A stretch of 64,000 bases of DNA, taken from contig NZ_JBFAPK010000004.1 of assembly GCF_040676675.1 (NCBI RefSeq), forward strand, positions 62,001-126,000. Reading direction: 5' to 3'. Below are positions 17,992 to 25,988 of this stretch, in pieces. Numbering within the stretch: position 1 is the first letter of the stretch; each line of letters begins with the position of its first letter. Both the position numbers and the translations under genes were made by a program. The notes under the pieces are model-generated. The model was not told the DNA's origin and made no database searches. It worked only from the letters and a program-made list of their open reading frames with translations. This stretch comes from JBFAPK01 sp040676675. Its GTDB lineage: Bacteria > Actinomycetota > Actinomycetes > Mycobacteriales > Micromonosporaceae.

Positions 17992-19605
17992 TCAGGCCGC
18001 GAATCCGGCGGTGGCGAAGCGCGGGATGCCGTCGGCGTAGTACCGGATTCCGGCGATGTCGCCGGCGGTGCCGAGGAAGTAGCGCTCGTGGTAGAGGTAG
18101 ATCACGCAGTGCTGTTCCTGCTGCGCCTTGATCGCCGTGGTGTACAGCTCCCGGCGCTTGGTGTCGTCGGTGGTGGCCGCCGCCTGGTGGATCGCGTCGT
18201 CGATCCGCGGATCGTGCAGGCCGCTGTAGTTGTTCGAGCCGCCGGTGGTGATGAGGTCGTTGACGTTGCCGTCCGGGTCGACCCGGCCGGACCAGCCGAC
18301 CTGGATGGCGTCGAACTTGCCGGACTTGGCCTGGTCGAGCGAGGTGACGAACTCGGTCGGCTGCAGTTTGACGTCGAACCCGGCCTCCTTGGCCATGCCC
18401 TGGACGACCTCGCCGAGGCGCTGGTTGACCGGCGCGGCGGTGATCAGCAGGGTCACCGGGATCGGGGTGGGCACCCCGGACGCGGCGACGAGCTGCTTGG
18501 CCTTCGCCACGTCACGCTTGGTGCAGGTCGCGGCCGGGTCGCGGTACGGGCTGTTCATGGGCAGCGGGTTGCAGTCCGCCTCGTACAGTCCGTTGAAGAC
18601 GACCTTGTTGATCGTGTCGCGGTCGAGGGAGAGTTCGAAGGCCTCCCGGAGCTGGACGCTCTTTCCCAGTGGCGTATTGACGGTGCCCGGCGCCTTGTCG
18701 GTGCCGGCCACGTTGAAGGCGTTGAGCGTGATGCCCTGGTAGCTGAGGCCGCCACCCACCAGCAGCTTGAACTTGCTGTCGGCCTGGAAGGCCGGTACGT
18801 CGTTGGTGGCCAGCCGCTCGGCCACCTGCAGGTCGCCGGAGCGCAGGTTGGCGGCGCGGACGTTCGAGTCGGTGATGATCTTGTAAACGATCTTGTCGAG
18901 CTTGACCTGGTCCTTGTTGTAGTACTTGTCCGACTTCTGCACCACGATCTCGCTACCCGAGGTGCGGCTGACGAACGAGAACGGGCCGACGCAGACCGGC
19001 TTGGCGCCGAAGTTGTCGCCCTCGGCGGCGAGCGCGGCCGGCGACATGATCATGCCCGCGCGGTCCGCGAGCTGCGCGGCCAGCGGCGCGAACGGCCGGG
19101 ACAGGGTCAGTCGTACCGTGCTCGGGTCGACGACCGCGACGTCGCTCACCGCGCCGAGCTCGCTCCTGCGGGCCGAGTCCGCCTTGGTCCGGTTCCGGTC
19201 GAGGGTCTTCTTGACCGCCGTGGCGTCCATCGGCGTGCCGTCGTTGAAGAGCACGCCGGTGCGCAGCTTGATCGTGACGGTCTTGCCGTCCGCGCTGACC
19301 TCGGGTGCCGCCGCGGCCAGCTGCGGCACGATCTTCAGGTTCTCGTCGATGTCGTAGAGCTTCTCGCAGATGCTCGCGAAGACCTCGCGGCCGACGAAGG
19401 TGTTGGCGGTGGTGGGGTCCAGCGCGTCCGGGTCCTGGGAGAGGGCCACGTTGATCGTGCCGCCGGCCTTGACCGGGCGGGCGTCGAAGGTCGCGCCGGC
19501 CGGCGGGGCGATGGAAGGCGATGCGCCGCCGGAGCCGGAGGAGCAGCCGGCGAGGGCGATCGGCACCGTCATGGCGAGTACCGCGATGAACTTCCGGGTA
19601 CGCAT
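17992..19605 (-). CDS. Extracellular solute-binding lipoprotein, family 5 (peptide/nickel type)
   Basis: ATG 19605 is chosen since AAGGAG lies eight bases upstream; the longer frame to 19638 adds residues before the signal peptide. The 537-residue protein has a lipoprotein signal peptide with Cys21 in LAGCSS, followed by a Ser/Gly spacer. Family-5 landmarks are GGTINVALSQDPDALDPTTAN, LYDIDENLKIVPQLAAAAPEV, and a C-terminal DDAIHQAAATTD. Family 5 proteins bind di- and oligopeptides, glutathione, nickel chelates or opines. The operon context with a gamma-glutamyltransferase points to gamma-glutamyl peptides, but the pocket cannot be predicted from sequence. First gene of the seven-gene operon. 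Confidence 0.92.
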   Translation of the reverse strand: MRTRKFIAVLAMTVPIALAGCSSGSGGASPSIAPPAGATFDARPVKAGGTINVALSQDPDALDPTTANTFVGREVFASICEKLYDIDENLKIVPQLAAAAPEVSADGKTVTIKLRTGVLFNDGTPMDATAVKKTLDRNRTKADSARRSELGAVSDVAVVDPSTVRLTLSRPFAPLAAQLADRAGMIMSPAALAAEGDNFGAKPVCVGPFSFVSRTSGSEIVVQKSDKYYNKDQVKLDKIVYKIITDSNVRAANLRSGDLQVAERLATNDVPAFQADSKFKLLVGGGLSYQGITLNAFNVAGTDKAPGTVNTPLGKSVQLREAFELSLDRDTINKVVFNGLYEADCNPLPMNSPYRDPAATCTKRDVAKAKQLVAASGVPTPIPVTLLITAAPVNQRLGEVVQGMAKEAGFDVKLQPTEFVTSLDQAKSGKFDAIQVGWSGRVDPDGNVNDLITTGGSNNYSGLHDPRIDDAIHQAAATTDDTKRRELYTTAIKAQQEQHCVIYLYHERYFLGTAGDIAGIRYYADGIPRFATAGFAA

Positions 19606-19696
19606 CAAGTGCACTCCTTGGGAGTCTCTCTCGTCCACAGTGGGGGATCTGCTACAGCGAGTAACATCGTCGGACCCGCTCGCCGGGAGACTGTAT

Positions 19697-19742
19697 CCAA
19701 AACTTGGGGCGGGGTCACGAAAGTTTCTTAATCGTGATCACG
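19697..19742. promoter_or_regulatory. Operator-like palindromes before the peptide-uptake operon
   Basis: The 148-base gap between the GntR gene and the binding-protein start holds three short inverted repeats: CCAAAACTTGG (19697-19707), GAAAGTTTC (19719-19727) and the perfect CGTGATCACG (19733-19742). FCD-type GntR proteins often bind short palindromes of this size; which one is used is unknown. Confidence 0.35.
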
Positions 19743-19753
19743 GCTGGAGCTGC

Positions 19754-20422
19754 TCAATCGATGATCATTTCCGGCGACAACGCCGAGAGGTACGAACGGC
19801 GGGCCGCCTCCACATGCGCCACGGCGTGCTGCTCGGCGGCGGACTCGTCACCGTCCGTGATTGCGACGAGCAGGCCGACGTGCTCGGTCCACGAGTGCGG
19901 TGCGCGCGCCCCGGCGGTCTGCAGGAAGACCCACTGGGCCCGGCGCAGCATCGGTCCCGCGACGAGGTTCAGGTACGCGTTGCCCGCCGCCTCGGCGACG
20001 GCCGTGTGGAACTCGGTGTTCAGGTCCGCCACCGTGAGCAGGTCGCCACCCTCCACCGCGGCGCGGGACCGGGCCAGCAGGTCGCGCAGTTTCTGGATCG
20101 CGGCGGGGGACTGCTTCCGGGCCGCCAGCCGGGCGGCGAGTCCCTCCAGCGCCATCCGTACGTCGAACAGCTCCTCGGCCTCCTCGGCCGAGAGCCGGCT
20201 CACCGCGGCCCCGCGACGCGGGGTCACCTCGACGAAGCCCTCGGCCGACAGGACGCGGATCGCCTCGCGGACCGGGTTGCGGGAGACGCCGAGTAGTTCG
20301 GCGAGGCGGTCCTCGACGAGCCGCTCGCCCGGGACGAACTCACCGACGAGGATGCGCCTCCGCAGATCTTGGGTGACGAGGTCGCGCAGGGGCAGGTGGG
20401 AGCTGCCGAGGTTTCCGTTCAT
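19754..20422 (-). CDS. GntR family regulator with FCD ligand domain
   Basis: Start placed at ATG 20422, giving 222 residues; a GTG at 20434 and a longer frame to 20488 are alternatives, and no strong ribosome-binding site decides. The N-terminus is a GntR winged helix (RILVGEFVPGERLVEDRLAE, then VSRNPVREAIRVLSAEGFV). The rest is an all-helical FCD domain with metal-type residues in DLNTEFHTAVAEAAGN and EHVGLLVAITDGDE and HVEAARRSYL. FCD regulators sense small organic acids or amino-acid derivatives. It lies immediately upstream of, and in the same direction as, the peptide-uptake operon, and is its likely regulator. Confidence 0.9.
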   Translation of the reverse strand: MNGNLGSSHLPLRDLVTQDLRRRILVGEFVPGERLVEDRLAELLGVSRNPVREAIRVLSAEGFVEVTPRRGAAVSRLSAEEAEELFDVRMALEGLAARLAARKQSPAAIQKLRDLLARSRAAVEGGDLLTVADLNTEFHTAVAEAAGNAYLNLVAGPMLRRAQWVFLQTAGARAPHSWTEHVGLLVAITDGDESAAEQHAVAHVEAARRSYLSALSPEMIID

Positions 20423-20538
20423 AGTGCTGACCACGGTAGGCAACGGTTCTGGCCGGTCCCCGGGTGGGTGCTGACCGGCGGTACCCACCCGGCGATGATA
20501 AATTGACGAACATCACTGCAGTGGAGGGAGGAAGTGGC

Positions 20539-22041
20539 ATGAGAAGTCGTACCGCCGTCGTCGGCGTCGCCCTCGCCGCGAGCCTCGGGGCGGGAGGGCT
20601 GGCCGCGGCGGCGACCACGGCCGGACCGGGCGCCCCGGGCACGCTCGCGGCCGGGGACTTCGATTTCACCCGGCCGGAGGTGGTCGCCACCGGGCTGGCG
20701 ACCCCGTGGGGCCTGGCGTTCCTGCCCGACGGGAGCGCGCTGGTCGCCGAGCGCGACAGCGCCCGCGTGCTGCGGGTACGCCCCGGGCAGGCGCCGCAGC
20801 AGGTCGCGCAGCTCTCCGGCGTGGCGCCCGGTGGCGAGGCGGGGCTGCTCGGGCTGGCCGTCTCCCCGACGTACGCCCAGGACAGCTACGTCTACGCCTA
20901 CTACACCTCCAGCAGCGACAACCGGATCGTGCGGTTCCGGCTGGCCTCCCCGCAGACCCAGGAGCCGATCCTCACCGGGCTCGCCCGGGCCAACTTCCAC
21001 GACGGCGGGCGGATCGCGTTCGGCCCCGACGGCATGCTCTACGCCGGGGTCGGCGACGCCGGCGTGACCGCGAACGCCCAGGACCCGCAGAGCCGCAACG
21101 GCAAGATCCTGCGACTGCGTCCGGACGGCGGCGTCCCGGCCGACAACCCCACCGCCGGCTCCCTGGTCTACAGCCTCGGCCACCGCAACGTGCAGGGACT
21201 CGCCTGGGACGGCCAGGGCCGGCTCTACGCCAGCGAGTTCGGGCAGAACACCTGGGACGAGGTCAACCAGATCGTCCCCGGCGGCAACTACGGCTGGCCG
21301 ACGGTGGAGGGACGCGGCAACGACCCGCGCTTCCGCAACCCGATCGTCACCTGGAGCACCGCCGAGGCGTCGCCGAGCGGCGCGGCCATCGCGGGGAACC
21401 GGCTCTTCGTCGCGGCGCTGCGCGGTACCCGGCTCTGGACGGTACCGCTGGACGGCAGCGGCGGCGCCGGCACGCCGGTCGCCCAGCTCGCCGGCGCGTA
21501 CGGTCGGCTCCGCACGGTCGCGGTGGCACCCGACAACACGCTCTGGGTCACCACCAGCAACCGGGACGGTCGGGGCACGCCGGCCGCCAACGACGACCGG
21601 ATCCTGCGCTTCCCGCCCGTCGGGGCGACGACCACCCCGCCCACCGGCACCCCGACCGGCACCCCCACCACCCGGCCCCCGACGACACCGCCGAGCACGC
21701 CGCCGCTGACCGACACGCCGCCGCCGGTCTCGTGCTTCGTGACCTGGCAGGTCAACCAGTGGTCGGGCGGCTTCACCGCCAACGTGACGATCACCAACCG
21801 CGGCCCGGCGTTGAACGGCTGGACGCTGACCTGGCAGTTCCCGGGCGACCAGCGGGTCACCAACGCGTGGAACGCCCAGGTGAGCCAGCAGGGCGCCGCC
21901 GTCACCGCCCGCAACGTGGCCTACAACGCGAACATACCCACCAACGGCAGCGTGACCTTCGGCTTCCAGGCCAGCTACACCGGCACCAACACCCGGCCCG
22001 CCTCGGCCCAGTTGAACGGGGCGACCTGCGTCGTCAGCTGA
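20539..22041 (+). CDS. Secreted PQQ-dependent sugar dehydrogenase with C-terminal CBM2
   Basis: ATG 20539 follows GGAGGGAGG. The 500-residue protein has a signal peptide (about 30 residues), then a six-bladed propeller of the soluble glucose/sorbosone dehydrogenase type: GLATPWGLAFLPDGSALVAERD, GLLGLAVSPTY, NFHDGGRIAFGPDGMLYAGVGD, SLGHRNVQGLAWD, and NQIVPGGNYGWP. A Thr/Pro linker of about 35 residues leads to a family 2 carbohydrate-binding module (CFVTWQVNQWSGGFTANVTI to GATCVVS) with the usual terminal cysteines. Known relatives oxidise sugars with PQQ and pass electrons on. The CBM would hold it on cellulose or chitin, where it could feed the copper monooxygenase encoded at 24667. Heme domain is absent. 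Confidence 0.88.
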   Translation: MRSRTAVVGVALAASLGAGGLAAAATTAGPGAPGTLAAGDFDFTRPEVVATGLATPWGLAFLPDGSALVAERDSARVLRVRPGQAPQQVAQLSGVAPGGEAGLLGLAVSPTYAQDSYVYAYYTSSSDNRIVRFRLASPQTQEPILTGLARANFHDGGRIAFGPDGMLYAGVGDAGVTANAQDPQSRNGKILRLRPDGGVPADNPTAGSLVYSLGHRNVQGLAWDGQGRLYASEFGQNTWDEVNQIVPGGNYGWPTVEGRGNDPRFRNPIVTWSTAEASPSGAAIAGNRLFVAALRGTRLWTVPLDGSGGAGTPVAQLAGAYGRLRTVAVAPDNTLWVTTSNRDGRGTPAANDDRILRFPPVGATTTPPTGTPTGTPTTRPPTTPPSTPPLTDTPPPVSCFVTWQVNQWSGGFTANVTITNRGPALNGWTLTWQFPGDQRVTNAWNAQVSQQGAAVTARNVAYNANIPTNGSVTFGFQASYTGTNTRPASAQLNGATCVVS

Positions 22042-22060
22042 CGCGGCACGGTTCTCCCAC

Positions 22061-22089
22061 GGCGCGGCCCGTCCCCGACGGGCCGCGCC
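22061..22089. terminator. Bidirectional hairpin between convergent genes
   Basis: GGCGCGGCCCGTC (22061-22073), a CCC loop and GACGGGCCGCGCC (22077-22089) form a perfect 13-bp stem between the dehydrogenase gene and the convergent MFS gene. There is no U-tract, as usual for actinobacterial terminators. Confidence 0.75.
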
Positions 22090-22137
22090 CGCCGTCCGGC
22101 GTCGCCCATGCCCGCCGGTGGCTCTGTGACACGTTCC

Positions 22138-23415
22138 CTACGCGGTCACCGGAGACAGTTCCGGGCGGGCCTGCCGGATCGGGGTCAGCACGCCGACCAT
22201 GGCTATCAGCACGGACGCCACGCCCGCGACGAGGCAGGTGGCGGCGGAGCCGTACCGGGCCGTCGCCGCGGTGAGCGTGGCGGCGCCGAGCGGCCCGAGC
22301 GCGGAGTGCACGGTCCAGAACGCCGAGGTGACCCGGCCCAGCAGGTGGTCCGGAGTCACCTGCTGCCGCAGCGACATCGAGCAGATCCCGGCCGCCCCGG
22401 CCGCGAACGTGTAGGTCGCCACGAGGGCCGCCACCACCGGTACGTCCGTGGCGACGCCGACCGCGGCGACGGCGATCCCGCCGGTCACGTTGGCGCCGAT
22501 CCAGCAGGCGCCGAAGCCGAGCCGGCGGCGGGCGGGCGCCACGACCAGGGCGGCGACGACCGTACCGACGGCCGCCACGGCCAGCACGTAACCGACCGTG
22601 CCGTCGGAGCGCCCGAGGTCCTGCTTGAGGTGGTAGGTGAAGATGTCGGTCAGGCCCGTCGCCAGGAAGGTGAGCAGGGCGAGCAGCACCGTCAGGGTCC
22701 GCAGCACCGGGTGGCGGACGAGGAACCGGATGCCGACCAGGAGGTCCCGGCGGTACCGGGCCGCGCCCCGCTGCTCGGTGGTGCCGTCCGGCGCGATCGG
22801 CGGTGCCGTCACCCGCAGCCGTACCAGGGCCAGGCCCAGGGCGGAGACGCCGAAGGTCGCCGCGTCGACCGCGACGGCCGTGGTCGGGCCGGCCGCGGCG
22901 GAGACCAGCCCGGCGAGGATCGGCCCGACGACCCCGGCCACGGCGTATGTGGCGGAGAGCCGGCCGTTCGCCTCCGTGATCCGGTCGGCCGGGACCAGGC
23001 TCGGTACCGCGGCGACGTAGCCGACCTGGAAGATCATGCCGAGCGCGGCGCCGAGCGGTACCACCAGGTACAGCAGCCAGATCTGCGGCTGGATCAGCCA
23101 GAGCAGCGGTACCAGGGCGTACAGGCCGGCCCGGACCAGATCACAGGTGATCAGCAGGGCGCGCCGGTCGACCCGGTCGACCAGGACCCCGGCGAAGATC
23201 CCGGTCACCACCGCCGCCGCCCCGGCGAGCGCCGTGAGCAGACCCATCTGCGCGACCGAACCCGTCATGTGCAGCACGAGCAACGGCAGCGCCAGGGACG
23301 AGAAGGAGTCGCCGGCGACGGAGAGCGTCTGGACCAGCCAGAAGATGCCGAAGTCGCGCTCGCGCCACCCGCCGCGCCCGGTCACGCCCGCCCCCGTTCT
23401 GTGTCGCGTCGGCAT
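22138..23415 (-). CDS. MFS transporter (MFS_3 type, macrolide/enterobactin-exporter-like)
   Basis: This is a 425-residue, twelve-helix transporter. The conserved beginning RERDFGIFWLVQTLSVAGDSFSSLALPLLVL and GIFAGVLVDRVDRRALLITCD place it in the MFS_3 branch (MefA/EntS-like), which exports macrolides, siderophores and other compounds. RITEANGRLSATYAVAGVVGPILAG is the motif C-like segment. The ATG at 23415 has a GAGGAG only one base upstream; the GTG at 23385 (VTGRGGWRERDF) behind a G-rich stretch may be the true start. It lies 15 bases behind the SCO6745-type gene and probably shares its transcript. Confidence 0.88.
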   Translation of the reverse strand: MPTRHRTGAGVTGRGGWRERDFGIFWLVQTLSVAGDSFSSLALPLLVLHMTGSVAQMGLLTALAGAAAVVTGIFAGVLVDRVDRRALLITCDLVRAGLYALVPLLWLIQPQIWLLYLVVPLGAALGMIFQVGYVAAVPSLVPADRITEANGRLSATYAVAGVVGPILAGLVSAAAGPTTAVAVDAATFGVSALGLALVRLRVTAPPIAPDGTTEQRGAARYRRDLLVGIRFLVRHPVLRTLTVLLALLTFLATGLTDIFTYHLKQDLGRSDGTVGYVLAVAAVGTVVAALVVAPARRRLGFGACWIGANVTGGIAVAAVGVATDVPVVAALVATYTFAAGAAGICSMSLRQQVTPDHLLGRVTSAFWTVHSALGPLGAATLTAATARYGSAATCLVAGVASVLIAMVGVLTPIRQARPELSPVTA

Positions 23416-23430
23416 GCTCCTCGATGGTGC

Positions 23431-24333
23431 TCAGTCTCCGCCGGCGCCGCCCGGCGCGATCTCCGTCCCGGCCGGGTCCGGCCCGTCGCCGGTCCCCGGG
23501 CCGTCGGGCGCCGGCAGCCCGATCGGGTTGGCCGGGGGCAGCGCGGCCCGGCAGACGCGGGCGATCGGGGCCAGCAGAGCGGCGGCGTGCTCCGGGTCGA
23601 TGCCGGTCCACGCGGCCGCGGCGGCGTCGTCGGTCGACTCCTCGATCCGCGCGTACGCCGCCACGCCGACGGGCGTGGGAGTCCCCCGCTCGTCGAGCCA
23701 GCCGCGTTCGACGAGCCGCGCGGTGGCGGCGTCCCACTCGCCGTCGGACCAGCCCCGGTTGGGCTGCAGGACCTCGCGGCCGAGGTCGCGGGCGGCCCGC
23801 CAGACCAGCGGCTCGCAGCCACCGAGCCCGGCCGCGACCAGCGCCGCGACGTGCCCGTCCCCGCGGTGCTCGCGCAGCGTCGTGGCGGCCTGCCAGAGCC
23901 GGGCCAGCGGCTCCCGTGGCACCGGCAGCGCCGCGTTGGCCGCGCCGAGCGCGCGACCGGCCGGGTCGAGGCGGCCGACCGCCTCGGTCAGCAGGTCGGC
24001 GGCGGCCTCGATCGCGCCGCTCGGGATGCCGGCGGTCAGCCGCGCGAGCGTGTCCGCGGCACCGGCCAGGCGCGCCGCGAGCGTCTCCGCCGGGGTCGCC
24101 CGCCGCCAGACGTCGGGCAGGGCGCGGGCGACCATGGCGGGCGCGAAGTTGAAGAAGAGCGCGACCACCGGCGCGGCCCCGACCGGCCCGAGCGGGGCCG
24201 CCCGTCCGGCGAAGTAGCCCCGCCAGTAGCCGCGCAGCCCGGCCGCCTCGTACGCCTGCCGCGCCTCGGGCGCGAAGTGCGCGACGGCGTGCACCGGTTC
24301 GTAGAGCGTCCACATTCGTCGCGAGGTCCTCAT
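23431..24333 (-). CDS. SCO6745 family protein
   Basis: The 300-residue protein begins MRTSRRMWTLYEPVHAVAHFAPEA and continues GLRGYWRGYFAGRAAPLGPVGA and VALFFNFAPAMVARALPDVW, the conserved opening of a large actinobacterial family named after Streptomyces SCO6745. The C-terminal half resembles a winged-helix/MarR-like arrangement (WSDGEWDAATARLVERGWLDERG, PTPVGVAAYARIEEST). The last 30 residues are low-complexity. Biochemical function is unknown. It leads a two-gene leftward unit with the MFS exporter and is divergent from the LPMO gene. Confidence 0.82.
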   Translation of the reverse strand: MRTSRRMWTLYEPVHAVAHFAPEARQAYEAAGLRGYWRGYFAGRAAPLGPVGAAPVVALFFNFAPAMVARALPDVWRRATPAETLAARLAGAADTLARLTAGIPSGAIEAAADLLTEAVGRLDPAGRALGAANAALPVPREPLARLWQAATTLREHRGDGHVAALVAAGLGGCEPLVWRAARDLGREVLQPNRGWSDGEWDAATARLVERGWLDERGTPTPVGVAAYARIEESTDDAAAAAWTGIDPEHAAALLAPIARVCRAALPPANPIGLPAPDGPGTGDGPDPAGTEIAPGGAGGD

Positions 24334-24666
24334 CCGGCCAGCATCTCACCTCACGCCGTACGGGCCGCCCGGCCGCCGTCCCCGTCCGCCGGCCACCGTC
24401 GGGCACGTGTGCGCCGCCGGTGGGGTCGGGCGGGGCCTCTCGATAGATAAAGCTCGATTCTCTGTGGTTGCCTCGGCTGTCCGTTAGGTGGTGCAATGGT
24501 CGGTAGAGCCACGGTGCGGGGGCAACCGCACCGTAGGGCGTAGCCGGGAGCACGCGCAGCGGTGGCCGCCGGATCGGGCGGCCGGACCGGGCATTCCCCC
24601 TTCGCGGGTCGACGGGCGTCATCCTCCAGCGCCGTACGCCGAGCCGCATCCCAGGAAGGAACCACC
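24334..24666 (+). promoter_or_regulatory. Long gene-free leader of the LPMO gene with a strong hairpin
   Basis: This 333-base stretch has no gene. It contains a perfect 9-bp stem, ACGGTGCGG (24511-24519) and CCGCACCGT (24526-24534) around a six-base loop, followed by a GTAGGGCGTAGCCGGGAGC segment that can pair in several ways. A TAGATA sequence near 24445 is a possible -10 element, which would give a leader of about 210 bases. I could not match it to a known riboswitch class; a structured regulatory leader is possible. Confidence 0.4.
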
Positions 24667-25341
24667 GTGCACCTGCTCCGCAAACTCGCCGTGGCCGGCG
24701 TCGCCGCCGCCCTCGCCGCCGGCGCGCTGACCGTACTGGCGCCCACCGGGGCGAACGCCCACGGGGCGCTGATGGTCCCCGGCAGCCGTACCTACCTCTG
24801 CTACAAGGACGGCCTGACGCCCCAGGGCAACATCGTGAACAAGAACCCCGGCTGCATCGCGGCGGCCAACATCGGCGGTACGTCGCCGCTCTACAACTGG
24901 TTCAGCGTGCTCCGCTCCGACGGCGCCGGCCGTACCCGCGGGTTCATCCCCGACGGGCAGCTCTGCAGCGGCGGCAACTCGACGTTCCGCGGGTACGACC
25001 TCGCGCGCGCCGACTTCCCGACCACCCGCGTCACCTCCGGGGCCACCGTGCAGTTCCGGTACAGCAACTGGGCCGCCCACCCGGGCCGGTTCGACCTGTA
25101 CGTCACCAGGAACACGTGGAGCCCGACCCGCCCGCTGTCCTGGAACGACATCGAGACCACGCCGTTCGTCTCGGTGACCAACCCGCCGCAGAGCGGTGGT
25201 CCCGGCAGCAACGACGGGCACTACTACTGGAGCGGGCGGCTGCCCACGGGCAAGAGCGGCCAGCACATCATCTACTCGGTCTGGACCCGTTCGGACAGCC
25301 AGGAGACCTTCTACGGCTGCTCGGACGTGACCTTCGGATGA
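24667..25341 (+). CDS. AA10 lytic polysaccharide monooxygenase
   Basis: GTG 24667 is preceded by AGGAAGG. The 224-residue precursor has a signal peptide ending in GANA before His32, so the mature protein starts HGALMVPGSRTY with the N-terminal His required for the copper histidine brace. The second brace His is His138 in RYSNWAAHPGRF. Four cysteines and the ending CSDVTF are typical of AA10. There is no carbohydrate-binding module. AA10 enzymes cleave chitin or cellulose oxidatively using copper, a reductant and H2O2/O2; which polymer is not decided here. The downstream gene at 25367 is 25 bases away and probably cotranscribed. Confidence 0.93.
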   Translation: MHLLRKLAVAGVAAALAAGALTVLAPTGANAHGALMVPGSRTYLCYKDGLTPQGNIVNKNPGCIAAANIGGTSPLYNWFSVLRSDGAGRTRGFIPDGQLCSGGNSTFRGYDLARADFPTTRVTSGATVQFRYSNWAAHPGRFDLYVTRNTWSPTRPLSWNDIETTPFVSVTNPPQSGGPGSNDGHYYWSGRLPTGKSGQHIIYSVWTRSDSQETFYGCSDVTFG

Positions 25342-25366
25342 CCGTACGCCGGACGGAGCGCAACCG

Positions 25367-25942
25367 ATGACCACCTTCCGCGGGTTGCCGGCGTTGCTGC
25401 GCAACCGGTTCGTCTGGGTCGCCGTGGTCCTGCTGGCGGTCTCGACCACCGCCGTGGTCCTGCTGCGTACGCAAGACGCCGCCGGCCGCCCCGAGGACCT
25501 GCGCGGCCAGCTCACCACCCGGCTGGTCGCGCTGCTGGAGCAACTGCCGCCCGACCAGCACCAGGGCCACGGGCACCACGCCGGGGCCAGCCCCGGGCCC
25601 GCACCCACGGTCGTCTGCGGGGTCCGGGTCTTCGGCTTCGAGCCGGCCGACGCCACCACCGTCTCCGCCGTCGACACCGTCTACGCGTTCCACTTCTGCG
25701 GCGTCGCCGAGCAGGGGACGCCGTGGGACTGGGCGGTGAAGCTGGTCGGTCCGGTGGTGGTGGGGCTGACCACGAACCCGCCGTCGGTGCAGGTCGCCCA
25801 GGCGACCGAGACGGTCAGCTTCCGTGACCGGGTCCAGCAGCTGTTCCCCGAGCGGTACCGCGAGGACGCGGTCAACGAGTCCCTCGGCGAGGAGGGCATG
25901 CGGGACCTCCGCCGGCGGTACGAGAAGGCCGCGCGGGTGTAG
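25367..25942 (+). CDS. Membrane-anchored protein with His-rich segment, unknown function
   Basis: I do not recognise a family. The 191-residue protein has one N-terminal membrane helix (about residues 14-34: RFVWVAVVLLAVSTTAVVLL) after a basic start, so the bulk is outside the cell. Around residues 64-73 it has QHQGHGHHAG, a possible metal-binding stretch, followed by a compact domain with two cysteines (VVCGVRVFGFE and AFHFCGVAEQG). The C-terminus is charged and helical (RYREDAVNESLGEEGMRDL). It follows the copper-dependent LPMO gene by 25 bases; help with copper supply or LPMO maturation is a speculation from context. Confidence 0.75.
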   Translation: MTTFRGLPALLRNRFVWVAVVLLAVSTTAVVLLRTQDAAGRPEDLRGQLTTRLVALLEQLPPDQHQGHGHHAGASPGPAPTVVCGVRVFGFEPADATTVSAVDTVYAFHFCGVAEQGTPWDWAVKLVGPVVVGLTTNPPSVQVAQATETVSFRDRVQQLFPERYREDAVNESLGEEGMRDLRRRYEKAARV

Positions 25943-25947
25943 CCGGT

Positions 25948-25984
25948 ACCCGGCGGCCGGGACGGACGATCCCGGCCGCCGGGT
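25948..25984. terminator. Bidirectional hairpin between convergent genes
   Basis: ACCCGGCGGCCGGGA (25948-25962) and TCCCGGCCGCCGGGT (25970-25984) form a perfect 15-bp stem with a 7-base loop. It starts six bases after the stop of the membrane-protein gene and ends five bases before the trmO stop, serving both. Confidence 0.8.
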
Positions 25985-25988
25985 CGGC

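Noticed and set aside
24490..24580. Cyclic-di-GMP or cyclic-di-AMP riboswitch before the LPMO gene
   Set aside because: The region has GC hairpins but lacks the core motifs of these classes that I know; kept only as an unassigned structured leader.
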